This document shows positions 16,851-24,627 of a stretch of 64,000 bases of DNA, one piece after another (position 1 is the stretch's first letter; each line of letters starts with the position of its first letter). Position numbers and translations under genes: made by a program. Location: positions 32,308 through 96,307 of IMG/VR virus record IMGVR_UViG_3300037294_000399. The stretch is one strand, 5' to 3'. The notes below the pieces were generated by a model, which had not been told where the DNA came from, did no database searches, and saw only the letters and a list, made by a program, of their open reading frames with translations. The DNA is from a virus.

Positions 16851-17198
16851 ATGCATTATTTTTTAGATGGTACAATTAAACAAATTGGAGAGATACAGGA
16901 ATTTGGTAACTTTAAAAAGAGAGAATTTGTTGTAAAAACAGAAGAACAATACCCAGAGATTGTTAAGTTAGAATTTATTAATGAAAACGTTGAAACGTTA
17001 GAAAGATTTAGCCTTAATGAAGTAGTAACAGTTGCTTTTGTGGTTAAAGGAAACGAACATAACGGTAAATTTTATAACAATTTAAGGGCAATAGCTATTT
17101 GTGAGTATATGGATAATAGAGTTGAGAAAGAACAAGCGAAAGCTAAAAAAGAAAATAAAAGGGTTCAAGCATTATTGGACGCTAAGGTAAAAAATTAA
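16851..17198 (+). CDS. DUF3127-like single-strand DNA-binding protein
   Basis: 115 residues: GEIQEFGNFKKREFVVKTEEQYPEIVKLEF and VAFVVKGNEHNGKFYNNLRAIAI follow the DUF3127 OB-fold pattern common in Bacteroidota and their phages. Likely binds single-stranded DNA. Start chosen at ATG 16851, four bases after the sirtuin stop. Confidence 0.75.
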   Translation: MHYFLDGTIKQIGEIQEFGNFKKREFVVKTEEQYPEIVKLEFINENVETLERFSLNEVVTVAFVVKGNEHNGKFYNNLRAIAICEYMDNRVEKEQAKAKKENKRVQALLDAKVKN

Positions 17199-17202
17199 TA
17201 AA

Positions 17203-17571
17203 ATGTCAGTACTAAAATTAGAACTAAAAAAAGAACACGTAACATTGTTATCAAAATTACGTTGGTCGATGAAAGATAACATTATTTCTGGTGTTAAACA
17301 TGATGGTGAAGAATATATGCCACCATTTAATGGTGATAGTCTTTACGAAGAGGTTGACCTTATATTGAATGGTATGCCAGCAGATTTTGACCCATTTACT
17401 ACAGAAGAACCTAGAGAATATTCAGAGGAACAAAAAGCCGAATGGGATAAATTATATTCTGAATTACCGATGGCTTTAGATATCATATTACACAACAATA
17501 GTTTTGAGTTGGGAACGTATAAAACAAAATTTCATGACCGAATGTGGAAAAAAATAAATAATATTTTGTAA
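17203..17571 (+). CDS. hypothetical phage protein
   Basis: 122 residues, starts MSVLKLELKKEHVTLLSKLRW; acidic, soluble. It has the look of a widespread phage protein but no family was recognised. Confidence 0.7.
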   Translation: MSVLKLELKKEHVTLLSKLRWSMKDNIISGVKHDGEEYMPPFNGDSLYEEVDLILNGMPADFDPFTTEEPREYSEEQKAEWDKLYSELPMALDIILHNNSFELGTYKTKFHDRMWKKINNIL

Positions 17572-17587
17572 ATTAAATTAATGGTTG

Positions 17588-17595
17588 TGCCTTTG
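17588..17595 (+). promoter_or_regulatory. promoter -7 box TGCCTTTG
   Basis: GGTTGTGCCTTTGTTAAA; the ATG a few bases on opens only MPI, after which the endonuclease remnant begins. Confidence 0.55.
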
Positions 17596-17611
17596 TTAAA
17601 AATATGCCAAT

Positions 17612-17815
17612 ATGATAGAATCAGTTGATTATTTTGGTGGTACAAGTGGTTTAAAAGAACAACAGAAGAAAGATAAAATAAAAAAAGATTACTGTGACAA
17701 TAATAAAATAAAGTTAATAATAATAAAATACAATGAAAAAACAGATAATTTATTAACTAAAATAAATAAAATAAATAAAATAAATAAAATTTTAAAAAAT
17801 AATGGTAAAAATTAA
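17612..17815 (+). pseudogene. C-terminal remnant of a VSR-like homing endonuclease
   Basis: VDYFGGTSGLKEQQKKDKI and KKDYCDNNKIKLIIIKYNE match the ends of the VSR-like proteins at 12127 and 19397. The catalytic part is missing. Its tail is a run of AATAAA-type triplet repeats (INKINKINKI). It replaces the start region of the next operon. Confidence 0.75.
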
Positions 17816-19415
17816 ATTTAAAGATTTAACTGAAATTGAAATTGAGAAATTTAGGTTAGAATATGTTAATAGGTTAGAAAATAATTTAACAGTTGAGAAA
17901 TTAGCAATTAAAATTAGTAATGACTTAGGGTTATCGGAAAGAACCGTTAGAAAATGGTTTAAAAAATTAAACTTCAAAGAAAAAGTTGAAATTGAACCAG
18001 AACAGTATGTAAAAGCCAAAACAAGAGTCCATGACGGGACTAAAAAACGTTTTATAATAAGTTGGGCCCAGAACAATACACCTGTTCATACTGGTTTGAT
18101 GAAAAACTTAGAAGCTTATGGTGAATTTATCGATGCTGATATCCATATCATAGCTGGTAGGTATAGAAACCCTACTAGTATGTGGACAAATCAACAAGAA
18201 GAATCAGAATTTTGGGTTTCAGAGGTATTACCATACTTAGACGCTAATAGACATGACATACATAAGTATGTGTCTATTATGTCAGATATTAAGATTCAAC
18301 CAACTGCTGTGAACCCAATGACTGGGTTACAAGCGTTGAGTGGTATTAATTCTTGTGTGTTTGGTAGTCCAAAGGTTCAATTAGAAATGATTCCAGTATT
18401 AGAAGGTAACAACCCTAAAATGATGACTACTACTGGTGCGGTAACTAAAAAGAATTATACTGATTCTAAAGCTGGTAAAACTGGTGACTTCCATCATACA
18501 TTTGGTTTTGTTATCGTTGAGATTAAAGATGATAATACTTTTTTCCTAAGACAGGTAACTGCTGATGACAAAACAGGTAACTTTACTGATTTATATTATC
18601 GAGTTGAAAAAGGTGAAGTAAGTGAAGTAACTAAATTTGCTGCGGCTATCTTAGGTGATATTCACTACGGACATCATGACCAAGAAGTTTTAGATACAAC
18701 GCTTAGTTTATTTGAACGAGTAAAACCACAGCACGTTATATTACATGACGTATTTGATGGTTCTTCAATTAGTCATCATGAGATGAAAGACCCTTTCATT
18801 CAATACGGTAAAGAAATATCTGGCACCAACGACTTAGGTAAAGAGGTTGATTTTATGTTGGAATCTTTAAAGTCGTTTGAAAAGTTTGATAATGTGGTTA
18901 TTGTTAGAAGTAATCATGATGATTTCTTAGACCGTTGGCTTAAGAATGAAGATTGGAAGAAACAACCAACATACAAAAATTCTAGGCTTTATATGAAAAT
19001 GTCTGATATGTTATTAGAACAATATGCTAATGACCCATACAACGTAAAAGGTGTAATCCCAAGTATCATCAATCAGAAGTTTCCTAAGTTTATCACACTA
19101 GGTCGAAGTGCTTCTTATCGAGTTAAAGATTGGGAACTGGGTCAACATGGTGATATTGGTTCAAATGGTAGTCGAGGTTCATTATTACAATTCAGAAAAT
19201 TAAACACTAAGATTGTTGTTGGACATTACCACTCGCCTGGTCGTAAGGACGGAGCGTTAGCCGTAGGTACATCAACAAAATTAAGGGTAGGTTATAACAG
19301 AGGTGCGAGTTCATGGTTACAATCACATGTTATCATCCACACAGATGGTCGAGCCCAACACATAAATTTTATGCTAGATAAAGACGGTAACTTGGGTTAT
19401 ACTACTTTTGAATAA
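17802..19415 (+). CDS. A1-like metallophosphoesterase with N-terminal helix-turn-helix
   Basis: 537 residues. Residues 27-60 look like a helix-turn-helix (KLAIKISNDLGLSERTVRKW). The C-terminal part has LGDIHYGHHDQEVL, HDVFDGSSISHHE, VRSNHDDFLDRW and VGHYHSPGRK, the metal-binding set of calcineurin-like enzymes. The order and length resemble phage T5 A1, involved in host DNA degradation. The HTH overlaps the remnant at 17612, so the extreme N-terminus may be chimeric. Confidence 0.75.
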   Translation: MVKIKFKDLTEIEIEKFRLEYVNRLENNLTVEKLAIKISNDLGLSERTVRKWFKKLNFKEKVEIEPEQYVKAKTRVHDGTKKRFIISWAQNNTPVHTGLMKNLEAYGEFIDADIHIIAGRYRNPTSMWTNQQEESEFWVSEVLPYLDANRHDIHKYVSIMSDIKIQPTAVNPMTGLQALSGINSCVFGSPKVQLEMIPVLEGNNPKMMTTTGAVTKKNYTDSKAGKTGDFHHTFGFVIVEIKDDNTFFLRQVTADDKTGNFTDLYYRVEKGEVSEVTKFAAAILGDIHYGHHDQEVLDTTLSLFERVKPQHVILHDVFDGSSISHHEMKDPFIQYGKEISGTNDLGKEVDFMLESLKSFEKFDNVVIVRSNHDDFLDRWLKNEDWKKQPTYKNSRLYMKMSDMLLEQYANDPYNVKGVIPSIINQKFPKFITLGRSASYRVKDWELGQHGDIGSNGSRGSLLQFRKLNTKIVVGHYHSPGRKDGALAVGTSTKLRVGYNRGASSWLQSHVIIHTDGRAQHINFMLDKDGNLGYTTFE

Positions 19416-19985
19416 GTTAATTTATCACCAACATTGTCATTATATTTAATAATAATAAGTGGAATATTGTTTAGTAAACAATATTCCCTTTTTATTTTAT
19501 CATTAATTTTCCTAGAATTAAACCCTTGAACCCCACCAAAATGTTCAACTACTTTATAATGTTGAATCCCGTTAAATTCAATACAAATATTAAAATCTGG
19601 TAAATAGAAATCAAAAGGTAATTTTAATTTATTTTTACAATTATTAAATTTATATTGTGGTAAATAATTGATATTAAATGACTCTAAAAAAAACTCTAAT
19701 TTTTTTTTCACCTAGTGATTCATTACAAGTTGGGCAACCATTACCATTCTTATGATTATTTGGTGTTTGGTTAAAAACCCCGTGTTTTAAACATTTTATA
19801 ATTATTTTTTTATGGGCTGAAACATAAATAACTTTAGAATAATCATATGTTTCACCATGTATTTTTTTAAAATCGTTAATTAATTTTAAGATTGTTGGTT
19901 TTTCTAACCCAGCACATTGTTTACAACCTTGGCCATTTTTATGGTTATTAATTGTTTGTGTGAAATTACCACTTTTTTTTATCAT
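19397..19985 (-). pseudogene. DUF723/VSR-like homing endonuclease, truncated and frameshifted
   Basis: The first part (19985 to about 19690) holds two zinc repeats ending CPTCNESLGEKK; the nuclease part (LEFFLESF..., FDFYLPDFNICIEFNGIQHYKVV) is in another frame. The break lies in a run of A (T on plus) near 19695. N-terminal repeats are missing compared with the 12127 protein. Convergent with the A1-like gene. Confidence 0.8.
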
Positions 19986-20012
19986 TTACTTGCATAATTT
20001 AAAATATAGTAG

Positions 20013-20020
20013 TACCTTTG
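20013..20020 (+). promoter_or_regulatory. promoter -7 box TACCTTTG
   Basis: TAGTAGTACCTTTGTAATATG; TTGCA about 20 bp upstream. Drives the 20025-23262 operon. Confidence 0.88.
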
Positions 20021-20024
20021 TAAT

Positions 20025-20456
20025 ATGAAAAATACAATTGAAATCAACGTGGATTTTGACGGAACGTGTGTTACGCACGACTACCCAAGAGTTGGTCATG
20101 ATATAGGTGCGATTACTGTTTTAAAAAAATTAGTTGAGAATGGTCATAGACTTATTCTTTTTACTATGAGAAGTGATGGTAGCGGTTTTGAAAGACTTGA
20201 CGGTACTGTTGATAACCATGGTTTAAGCGATGCAATAAATTGGTTTAAAGAAAATGAAATACCTTTGTATGGTATTCAAACGAATCCAACTCAGTTGAAT
20301 TGGACGACATCACCTAAAAGCTATGCTCCGTTAATGATTGACGATAGTGCTTTAGGTTGCCCTTTGAAAATGGACCTTAGTGTTTCACCAAGACCATTTG
20401 TTGATTGGGTTAAAGTAGAAGAAATATTAACTGAAATGGGTTTAATAAATGTATAA
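20025..20456 (+). CDS. HAD-like hydrolase
   Basis: 143 residues. VDFDGTCVTHDYP near residue 9 is HAD motif I and FTMRSDGSG motif II; APLMIDDSALG gives the acidic motif. Probable phosphatase; substrate unknown. Leaderless-like spacing: the ATG is only five bases after the -7 box. Confidence 0.75.
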   Translation: MKNTIEINVDFDGTCVTHDYPRVGHDIGAITVLKKLVENGHRLILFTMRSDGSGFERLDGTVDNHGLSDAINWFKENEIPLYGIQTNPTQLNWTTSPKSYAPLMIDDSALGCPLKMDLSVSPRPFVDWVKVEEILTEMGLINV

Positions 20457-20631
20457 AGTATCAATAGCACATTTAAAAGCTTTTAAAGAAGCGTTACAAG
20501 AATCAAATAGGTTACTTAAAATTACGTTAGAAACTTTTGATGACGATGTAATTAAACGGGCCATTTACTCTAACGATAAACAAATTAAAATAATTACTGA
20601 ACAATTCCACATAGATGAAACAAGAAATTAG
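20449..20631 (+). CDS. hypothetical helical protein
   Basis: 60 residues, MYKVSIAHLKAFKEALQESNRLLKITLE; predicted helical hairpin, overlaps genes on both sides. Not recognised. Confidence 0.6.
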   Translation: MYKVSIAHLKAFKEALQESNRLLKITLETFDDDVIKRAIYSNDKQIKIITEQFHIDETRN

Positions 20632-20947
20632 CTTTGACGAATTTTTAGAAATCGAAAGCAAACTAGAAATTAAAGTTGGTCTAATCACAGAAGCGTCATC
20701 AATACCAAAAAGCTACGGTATTAAAATGATTGTTGATTTTGGTGATGGTGATATTAGAAGTGTTTTTACCAATTTAGGTAAAACATATAAACCAGAACAA
20801 TTTATTAACTTCACAACAAATTTTGTAACTAATTTAACGCCTTTTGAAATTAAAGGAGTTTTAAGTCAAGCAATGATTTTACCACCAAAGAATATTTCTG
20901 GTGGTGAAGAATTTGGCGAGTTATTAGTTGGTACTAAAATAATTTAA
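20615..20947 (+). CDS. CsaA-like tRNA-binding protein
   Basis: 110 residues, the usual CsaA length. FDEFLEIESKLEIKVGLITE, the strand IKMIVDFGDGDIRSVFTNLG and GVLSQAMILPP follow the EMAP-II/Trbp111 OB-fold that binds tRNA; CsaA also has chaperone activity. Another translation-linked gene in the same operon as IF-3. Confidence 0.82.
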   Translation: MKQEISFDEFLEIESKLEIKVGLITEASSIPKSYGIKMIVDFGDGDIRSVFTNLGKTYKPEQFINFTTNFVTNLTPFEIKGVLSQAMILPPKNISGGEEFGELLVGTKII

Positions 20948-20948
20948 A

Positions 20949-21404
20949 ATGGCAAAAACAATAGCAGCGGGTCTTTTTATCGTAAGAAAAAATAAAAAGT
21001 TATTAGTAGCTCACCCAACAAATCACAAACCCGATTTTTGGAGTATTCCAAAAGGAAAAGTTGAGTTTAATGAAACATTCTTAGAAGGGGCTTTGCGTGA
21101 AACGTATGAAGAAACAAACCTAGAATTAACTGATTCTACCAATTTTGATATTTTTCCGATGTTAGGTGTTAATTACGGACATAAGAAAAAAATTCTTTAC
21201 CCATTTTTGTATTTGGAAAAAGAAGAATCGACATTTAATTGGGATGAACAAGAACTTAAATGTAATTCTAATGTTCCAGCTGAACGTGGTGGTTTTCCAG
21301 AAATGGACGATTATAAATGGGTTACTTTAGATGAAGCTAGAGGCTTATTGCATGAAACGCAAGTTGCCTGTATTGATAAAATTTTAGAAACAATAAATAA
21401 ATAA
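20949..21404 (+). CDS. Nudix hydrolase
   Basis: 151 residues with the Nudix box FSIPKGKVEFNE..-EGALRETYEETNLE (residues about 33-58). Hydrolyses a nucleoside diphosphate linked to another moiety; could act on ADP-ribose, NAD derivatives or RNA caps. Begins one base after the previous stop. Confidence 0.88.
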   Translation: MAKTIAAGLFIVRKNKKLLVAHPTNHKPDFWSIPKGKVEFNETFLEGALRETYEETNLELTDSTNFDIFPMLGVNYGHKKKILYPFLYLEKEESTFNWDEQELKCNSNVPAERGGFPEMDDYKWVTLDEARGLLHETQVACIDKILETINK

Positions 21405-21414
21405 ATAAAAAAAA

Positions 21415-21489
21415 ATGGGTAAGGCGTTGCCATTAGGTGAGTCTGTGACCTCCGAAGCCCAACCCATCGGCTCTGCCGTGGGTTGGTAG
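21415..21489 (+). other. GC-rich 24-codon ORF ending in UAG, in frame with the next gene
   Basis: MGKALPLGESVTSEAQPIGS...GW then TAG at 21487-21489. The frame continues after the stop (FTWTC) into the ATG at 21505. Base composition is far more GC-rich than the surroundings, suggesting RNA structure, read-through, or an attenuating leader. Confidence 0.5.
21459..21486 (+). promoter_or_regulatory. strong hairpin abutting the UAG codon
   Basis: CCAACCCA-T-CGGC-TCT-GCCG-TGGGTTGG: 12 base pairs with one bulge and a three-base loop, ending directly before TAG. AGTCTG at 21440 can also pair with CAGACT at 21508, enclosing the hairpin. No T-run follows, so it is not a standard terminator. Confidence 0.75.
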
Positions 21490-21504
21490 TTCACTTGGAC
21501 ATGT

Positions 21505-21837
21505 ATGCAGACTAACTCGAATCAAGCGACAGTAATTACTGGTATCAACTACGCATATGCTTATGATGGTTACGGTAGTGCAATGGTACCTAAACCTAAA
21601 AAAGGTATTTCTGCTTTTGCTAAAAACATCATTGATAAAATACATGATGATAGTGAAGACAGTGAAGACAGTAATATGGTAAGCGAAGAGAGAGTAATGC
21701 CTTCTAAACCAATAAGAGTTAAATCAGTTGATAGAATTAGCCATTCTGATATTAGTGAAAGCTTTTTACGAAGTGATTCATTCATTGAATCATATAGTGG
21801 TTCAGAAGGAATTTCAGAAGGCCCTTCACAAGGATAA
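21505..21837 (+). CDS. hypothetical Ser/Asp-rich protein
   Basis: 110 residues from ATG 21505 (MQTNSNQATVITGINYAYAY). The N-terminal third is ordered-looking; the rest is acidic and serine-rich (DDSEDSEDSN, SYSGSEGISEGPSQG) and probably disordered. May be the continuation of the 21415 ORF. Not recognised. Confidence 0.6.
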   Translation: MQTNSNQATVITGINYAYAYDGYGSAMVPKPKKGISAFAKNIIDKIHDDSEDSEDSNMVSEERVMPSKPIRVKSVDRISHSDISESFLRSDSFIESYSGSEGISEGPSQG

Positions 21838-21858
21838 AAACAAATAAATTTAAAGAGT

Positions 21859-22098
21859 ATGTATAACAAAATAAGACATATTGGTGATGGAAAATTCGAA
21901 GCAGTAATGCCAGACGGAGAAATCAAGTCTGTTGGTCCCAACATTAGTGGTATGATTCGTTATACATACTTTGAAGATTATACATTACCACCAATTGGTT
22001 GGTCAGTTACACGAGAAAAATTGTTGAACGATTACCAAGAAAAGGTAATACCAGATATTATTGCTGGTAAAATAACACCAAATACTATGAATGGTTAA
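21859..22098 (+). CDS. hypothetical small protein
   Basis: 79 residues, MYNKIRHIGDGKFEAVMPDGEI; beta-rich start, then IPDIIAGKITPNTMNG. Not recognised. Confidence 0.65.
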   Translation: MYNKIRHIGDGKFEAVMPDGEIKSVGPNISGMIRYTYFEDYTLPPIGWSVTREKLLNDYQEKVIPDIIAGKITPNTMNG

Positions 22099-22305
22099 AT
22101 GTTAATAAGAAAAAAGGTAGATTTAGGGGAATATATCATCGACATAGAATACGATGACGTAACTGGTGCAATTGAAGTGACCGTATTAGACGAACTTGAA
22201 GGAGTAATTGAATCTATTACTATTAATAACACAGACGATTCTAGTGATGACGAAGATAATAATGATGATGTAGGTTTTAACGATTACACTATCAACTTGA
22301 ATTAA
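22099..22305 (+). CDS. hypothetical acidic protein
   Basis: 68 residues immediately after the previous stop; beta-strand pattern then an Asp/Asn-rich acidic tail (TDDSSDDEDNNDDVG). Could mimic nucleic acid, but that is speculation. Confidence 0.6.
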   Translation: MLIRKKVDLGEYIIDIEYDDVTGAIEVTVLDELEGVIESITINNTDDSSDDEDNNDDVGFNDYTINLN

Positions 22306-22313
22306 AATGTTTC

Positions 22314-22775
22314 ATGGAAAAATCAAAAGAAATACAAGCACCAAATGATTTGACATTCGCTAAAAACAATAAATGTATTTTTTTGGCTGGGTCAATCGAA
22401 ATGGGTAAAGCCGAGAATTGGCAAAAAAGAATAGTAGACGAGTTATCTGATAAAGGTTACACGTTTTTAAACCCAAGAAGAGATGACTGGGACAGCTCAT
22501 GGGAGCAAAAAATTGAGAATAAACAATTCAATGAACAAGTATCTTGGGAATTGAAAGCGTTAGAGATGGCAGACATCATTTTGATGTACTTTGACCCTAA
22601 CACGCAATCACCAATTTCATTGTTGGAATTGGGACTACACGCCAAAGATGGCAAACTAATCGTTTTATGTCCAGAAGGTTTCTGGAGAAAAGGCAACGTT
22701 GATATCGTATGTGAGAAATACGGGGTTAAACAGGTTGAATCGTTTGAAGAATTAATCAAAGCAATTAATGAGTAA
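22314..22775 (+). CDS. nucleoside 2-deoxyribosyltransferase-like protein
   Basis: 153 residues. CIFLAGSIEMGKAENWQKR, FLNPRRDDWDSSW, EMADIILMYFDPNTQSPISLLELGL and the C-terminal region match the nucleoside 2-deoxyribosyltransferase-like fold (FLAGSI and the SLLELG Glu). May swap bases on (deoxy)nucleosides or cleave a nucleotide; it also fits NAD/nucleotide counter-defence. Overlaps IF-3 by eight bases. Confidence 0.8.
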   Translation: MEKSKEIQAPNDLTFAKNNKCIFLAGSIEMGKAENWQKRIVDELSDKGYTFLNPRRDDWDSSWEQKIENKQFNEQVSWELKALEMADIILMYFDPNTQSPISLLELGLHAKDGKLIVLCPEGFWRKGNVDIVCEKYGVKQVESFEELIKAINE

Positions 22776-23262
22776 AAAAAGAAGAGAACATAAACTTAAT
22801 TCAGAGATAACAGCAAGTGAATTGCGTATTACTGATGAGGGAATAATGGCATTAGCTGATGCCATTAAATTAGCCAAATCAAAAGAACTTGATTTGGTTA
22901 TGATTAACGAAAAAGCGCAACCACCTGTTTGTCGTATAATGAATTATGAAAAGTTTATATACGAACAAAGTAAAAAACCTAAGAATAAAACACTTGACAT
23001 GAAAGAAATCAAACTAGGACCTAATACGTCTGAGAATGATTTGAACTACAGAATCAAACACATGGTTGAGTTTTTACAAAAAGGTCATAGGGTTAAAATT
23101 AGTCTTCAATTTAGGGGTCGACAAATGCAACATATTGACATTGGTCAAGAACAAATTCTTAAGATGATACTTGCTGTTGAACAATATGGTAGTCCAGAGG
23201 CTATGCCTAAGTTAGAAGGTAAAAAAATGTTCGCCACGATTAAACCAAAACCGTCTAAATAA
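22768..23262 (+). CDS. infC: translation initiation factor IF-3
   Basis: 164 residues, near full length. NSEITASELRITDEG (N-domain start), linker with KPKNKTLDMKEIKLGPNTSEND, then C-domain KHMVEFLQKGHRVKISLQFRGR. IF-3 controls start-codon and initiator tRNA choice on the 30S subunit. A phage copy could favour phage mRNAs, which here mostly lack strong Shine-Dalgarno sites. Co-transcribed with CsaA-like and Nudix genes. Confidence 0.92.
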   Translation: MSKKRREHKLNSEITASELRITDEGIMALADAIKLAKSKELDLVMINEKAQPPVCRIMNYEKFIYEQSKKPKNKTLDMKEIKLGPNTSENDLNYRIKHMVEFLQKGHRVKISLQFRGRQMQHIDIGQEQILKMILAVEQYGSPEAMPKLEGKKMFATIKPKPSK

Positions 23263-23280
23263 CTTTTACTAGTCTTAGGG

Positions 23281-23397
23281 TTATATGTAATGTTGTATAT
23301 TAGTTTTTTTAATATCTCGATTAATTTTTTCTTTATTATTCTCACGCCAAAGTTTAGAACGTTCTCTAGCTAAAATTTTATTTTCTTCTGGTGTCAT
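23281..23397 (-). pseudogene. N-terminal remnant of an HNH endonuclease
   Basis: 38 codons, MTPEENKILARERSKLWREN, similar to the lysine-rich start of the HNH protein at 27787-28431. The catalytic part is lost. It follows the RHH gene 23402-23539 on the same strand. Confidence 0.6.
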
Positions 23398-23401
23398 ATC
23401 A

Positions 23402-23539
23402 TTACAAATTTTTAATTAGGTCCTCAATAAATTTAGATTTATTATTTGTTAATTTTTCTAATTTTAAATTAGTTTCATTAGATAAAGTAATACTAACTTT
23501 TACTTTTTTATCTTCTTTTGGTAATTTAGGTCGTGCCAT
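23402..23539 (-). CDS. ribbon-helix-helix protein of a decayed cassette
   Basis: 45 residues: MARPKLPKEDKKVKVSITLS then LEKLTNNKSKFIEDLIKNL. RHH-like, close to the 13038-13190 protein. Survives next to a truncated endonuclease. Confidence 0.72.
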   Translation of the reverse strand: MARPKLPKEDKKVKVSITLSNETNLKLEKLTNNKSKFIEDLIKNL

Positions 23540-23546
23540 ATTTTAT

Positions 23547-23565
23547 TCTTTGTTAATAAATATCA
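23547..23565 (-). promoter_or_regulatory. AT-rich upstream element (late-type candidate)
   Basis: On the minus strand GTGATATTTATTAACAAAG, just upstream of the RHH gene. Confidence 0.4.
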
Positions 23566-23621
23566 CGAAAAAATAAAAAAAGTAGCATTTAAACAAGATT
23601 TTTATTTACTTATAATAAAAA

Positions 23622-23641
23622 TGAGTTAAAATTAACTCATG
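23622..23641. repeat. palindrome over a start codon
   Basis: ATGAGTTAAAATTAACTCAT is a perfect inverted repeat whose last three bases are the ATG of the gene at 23639; it could hide the start in mRNA or be an operator. Confidence 0.6.
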
Positions 23642-24094
23642 GAAAAATTCATATACACTTACTTATCGGAAAATTATTATATACAAACTAGTGATGTTGG
23701 GAACCAAGGTATCTATCAAAGGTATGATGACTTAAGAATCCCAATTCCATTCAATGGTGATAGGCTTGTAAAAGATATCACAACCGTTTTTGGTGTTACT
23801 AAAGTTGAAGCCAAAGGTTACATAAGTGGATGGGCACAAGTTGTCGAACCTAATATTAATTTAGATTTTTATTGGAAAATTGCTGAAGTATTTGGTAACC
23901 TTGTGTTTCCAGTAATTCAAAACATTGCCGCAAGTACAATTTCACGAGATTTAATTAGCGTTCAATCAATGTCAGCACCAACGGGTGAGTTGTATTACAT
24001 AGATTATGTTTACTCAAACAAAAATATATTTGAAAAGGTTATTAAATTTTTACAAAATATTTATAAACGAATATTTGGAATATTCAAAAATTAA
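23639..24094 (+). CDS. hypothetical protein with capsid-like motif
   Basis: 151 residues. DLISVQSMSAPTGELYYIDY near residue 105 resembles the VQPM.GPTG motif of T4 gp23-type major capsid proteins, but the protein is far too short to be a capsid protein. It ends in a hydrophobic/basic helix (FLQNIYKRIFGIFKN). Could be a fragment or a paralogue that borrowed the motif. Confidence 0.5.
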   Translation: MEKFIYTYLSENYYIQTSDVGNQGIYQRYDDLRIPIPFNGDRLVKDITTVFGVTKVEAKGYISGWAQVVEPNINLDFYWKIAEVFGNLVFPVIQNIAASTISRDLISVQSMSAPTGELYYIDYVYSNKNIFEKVIKFLQNIYKRIFGIFKN

Positions 24095-24097
24095 GAT

Positions 24098-24105
24098 TAC
24101 CTTTG
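24098..24105 (+). promoter_or_regulatory. promoter -7 box TACCTTTG
   Basis: GATTACCTTTGTAAAAG 17 bp before the ATG at 24122; TTTGG about 22 bp upstream. Confidence 0.82.
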
Positions 24106-24121
24106 TAAAAGAAAAAAAAGA

Positions 24122-24625
24122 ATGAAATTTGATATATTAAAAACAAGACGGGGGAAACTTTCAGAAAAACTAAATAATGAGATTCAAAAACCCAAACCAA
24201 ACATTGAAAATGTTTTAAGAATCATAGATGATTATGAAAAAAATAACTTGGAAACTATAGATAAATTAAAGAAAGAAAAGTTATTTGAAACAAAAAGAAT
24301 AAGTGGTGCGCTTAAACAAACAATAAATGCACATTCAAATATAACAAAAGAATTAATTGGGAGTGCAACTAAAAGAATAATGGGTGCGTTAAAATCAAAT
24401 GATTTAACTCAATCCCAAAAAATTTGTAAAAAAATTAGTAGTATTTATCATACTTTTATAAATATAATTATATTTATAATTAAACTAGAGTTTATGAAAA
24501 CAAATAAAGATAAAATATCTGTAACTATTTCAAATAAAAATAATGAGTTATTAAATAACTTATCTATTAATAAATCTAAATTAATAGATAAGTTATTAGA
24601 TAATTATTTCAAAAAGATTGATTAA
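24122..24625 (+). CDS. phage gene with foreign tail fused to an RHH domain
   Basis: The 167-codon frame has two parts. Residues 1-124 are a helical protein with two ISGALK/IMGALK repeats (LFETKRISGALKQT, LIGSATKRIMGALKSN) and a hydrophobic end. From Met125 (24494) it reads into an RHH protein (DKISVTISNKNNELL...SINKSKLIDKLLDNYF). The LIGSATKRI.GAL segment is repeated in the orphan tail at 25404-25594, so this gene was invaded and its tail replaced. Whether the RHH is made as a fusion or from its own ATG is open. Confidence 0.65.
   Translation: MKFDILKTRRGKLSEKLNNEIQKPKPNIENVLRIIDDYEKNNLETIDKLKKEKLFETKRISGALKQTINAHSNITKELIGSATKRIMGALKSNDLTQSQKICKKISSIYHTFINIIIFIIKLEFMKTNKDKISVTISNKNNELLNNLSINKSKLIDKLLDNYFKKID
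24494..24625 (+). CDS. ribbon-helix-helix protein of the GIY-YIG cassette
   Basis: 43 residues from an internal ATG, same frame as the upstream gene. Strand KISVTI and SINKSKLIDKLLDNYF match the other RHH proteins. It ends two bases before the endonuclease ATG. An AT-rich ATATTTATAATTAA element lies just upstream. Confidence 0.7.
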   Translation: MKTNKDKISVTISNKNNELLNNLSINKSKLIDKLLDNYFKKID

Positions 24626-24627
24626 TT

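Noticed and set aside
19450-19495. Terminator after the A1-like gene (ATATTGTTTAGTAAACAATAT)
   Set aside because: The inverted repeat lies within the endonuclease coding sequence on the minus strand and no T-run follows it on the plus strand at the right distance.
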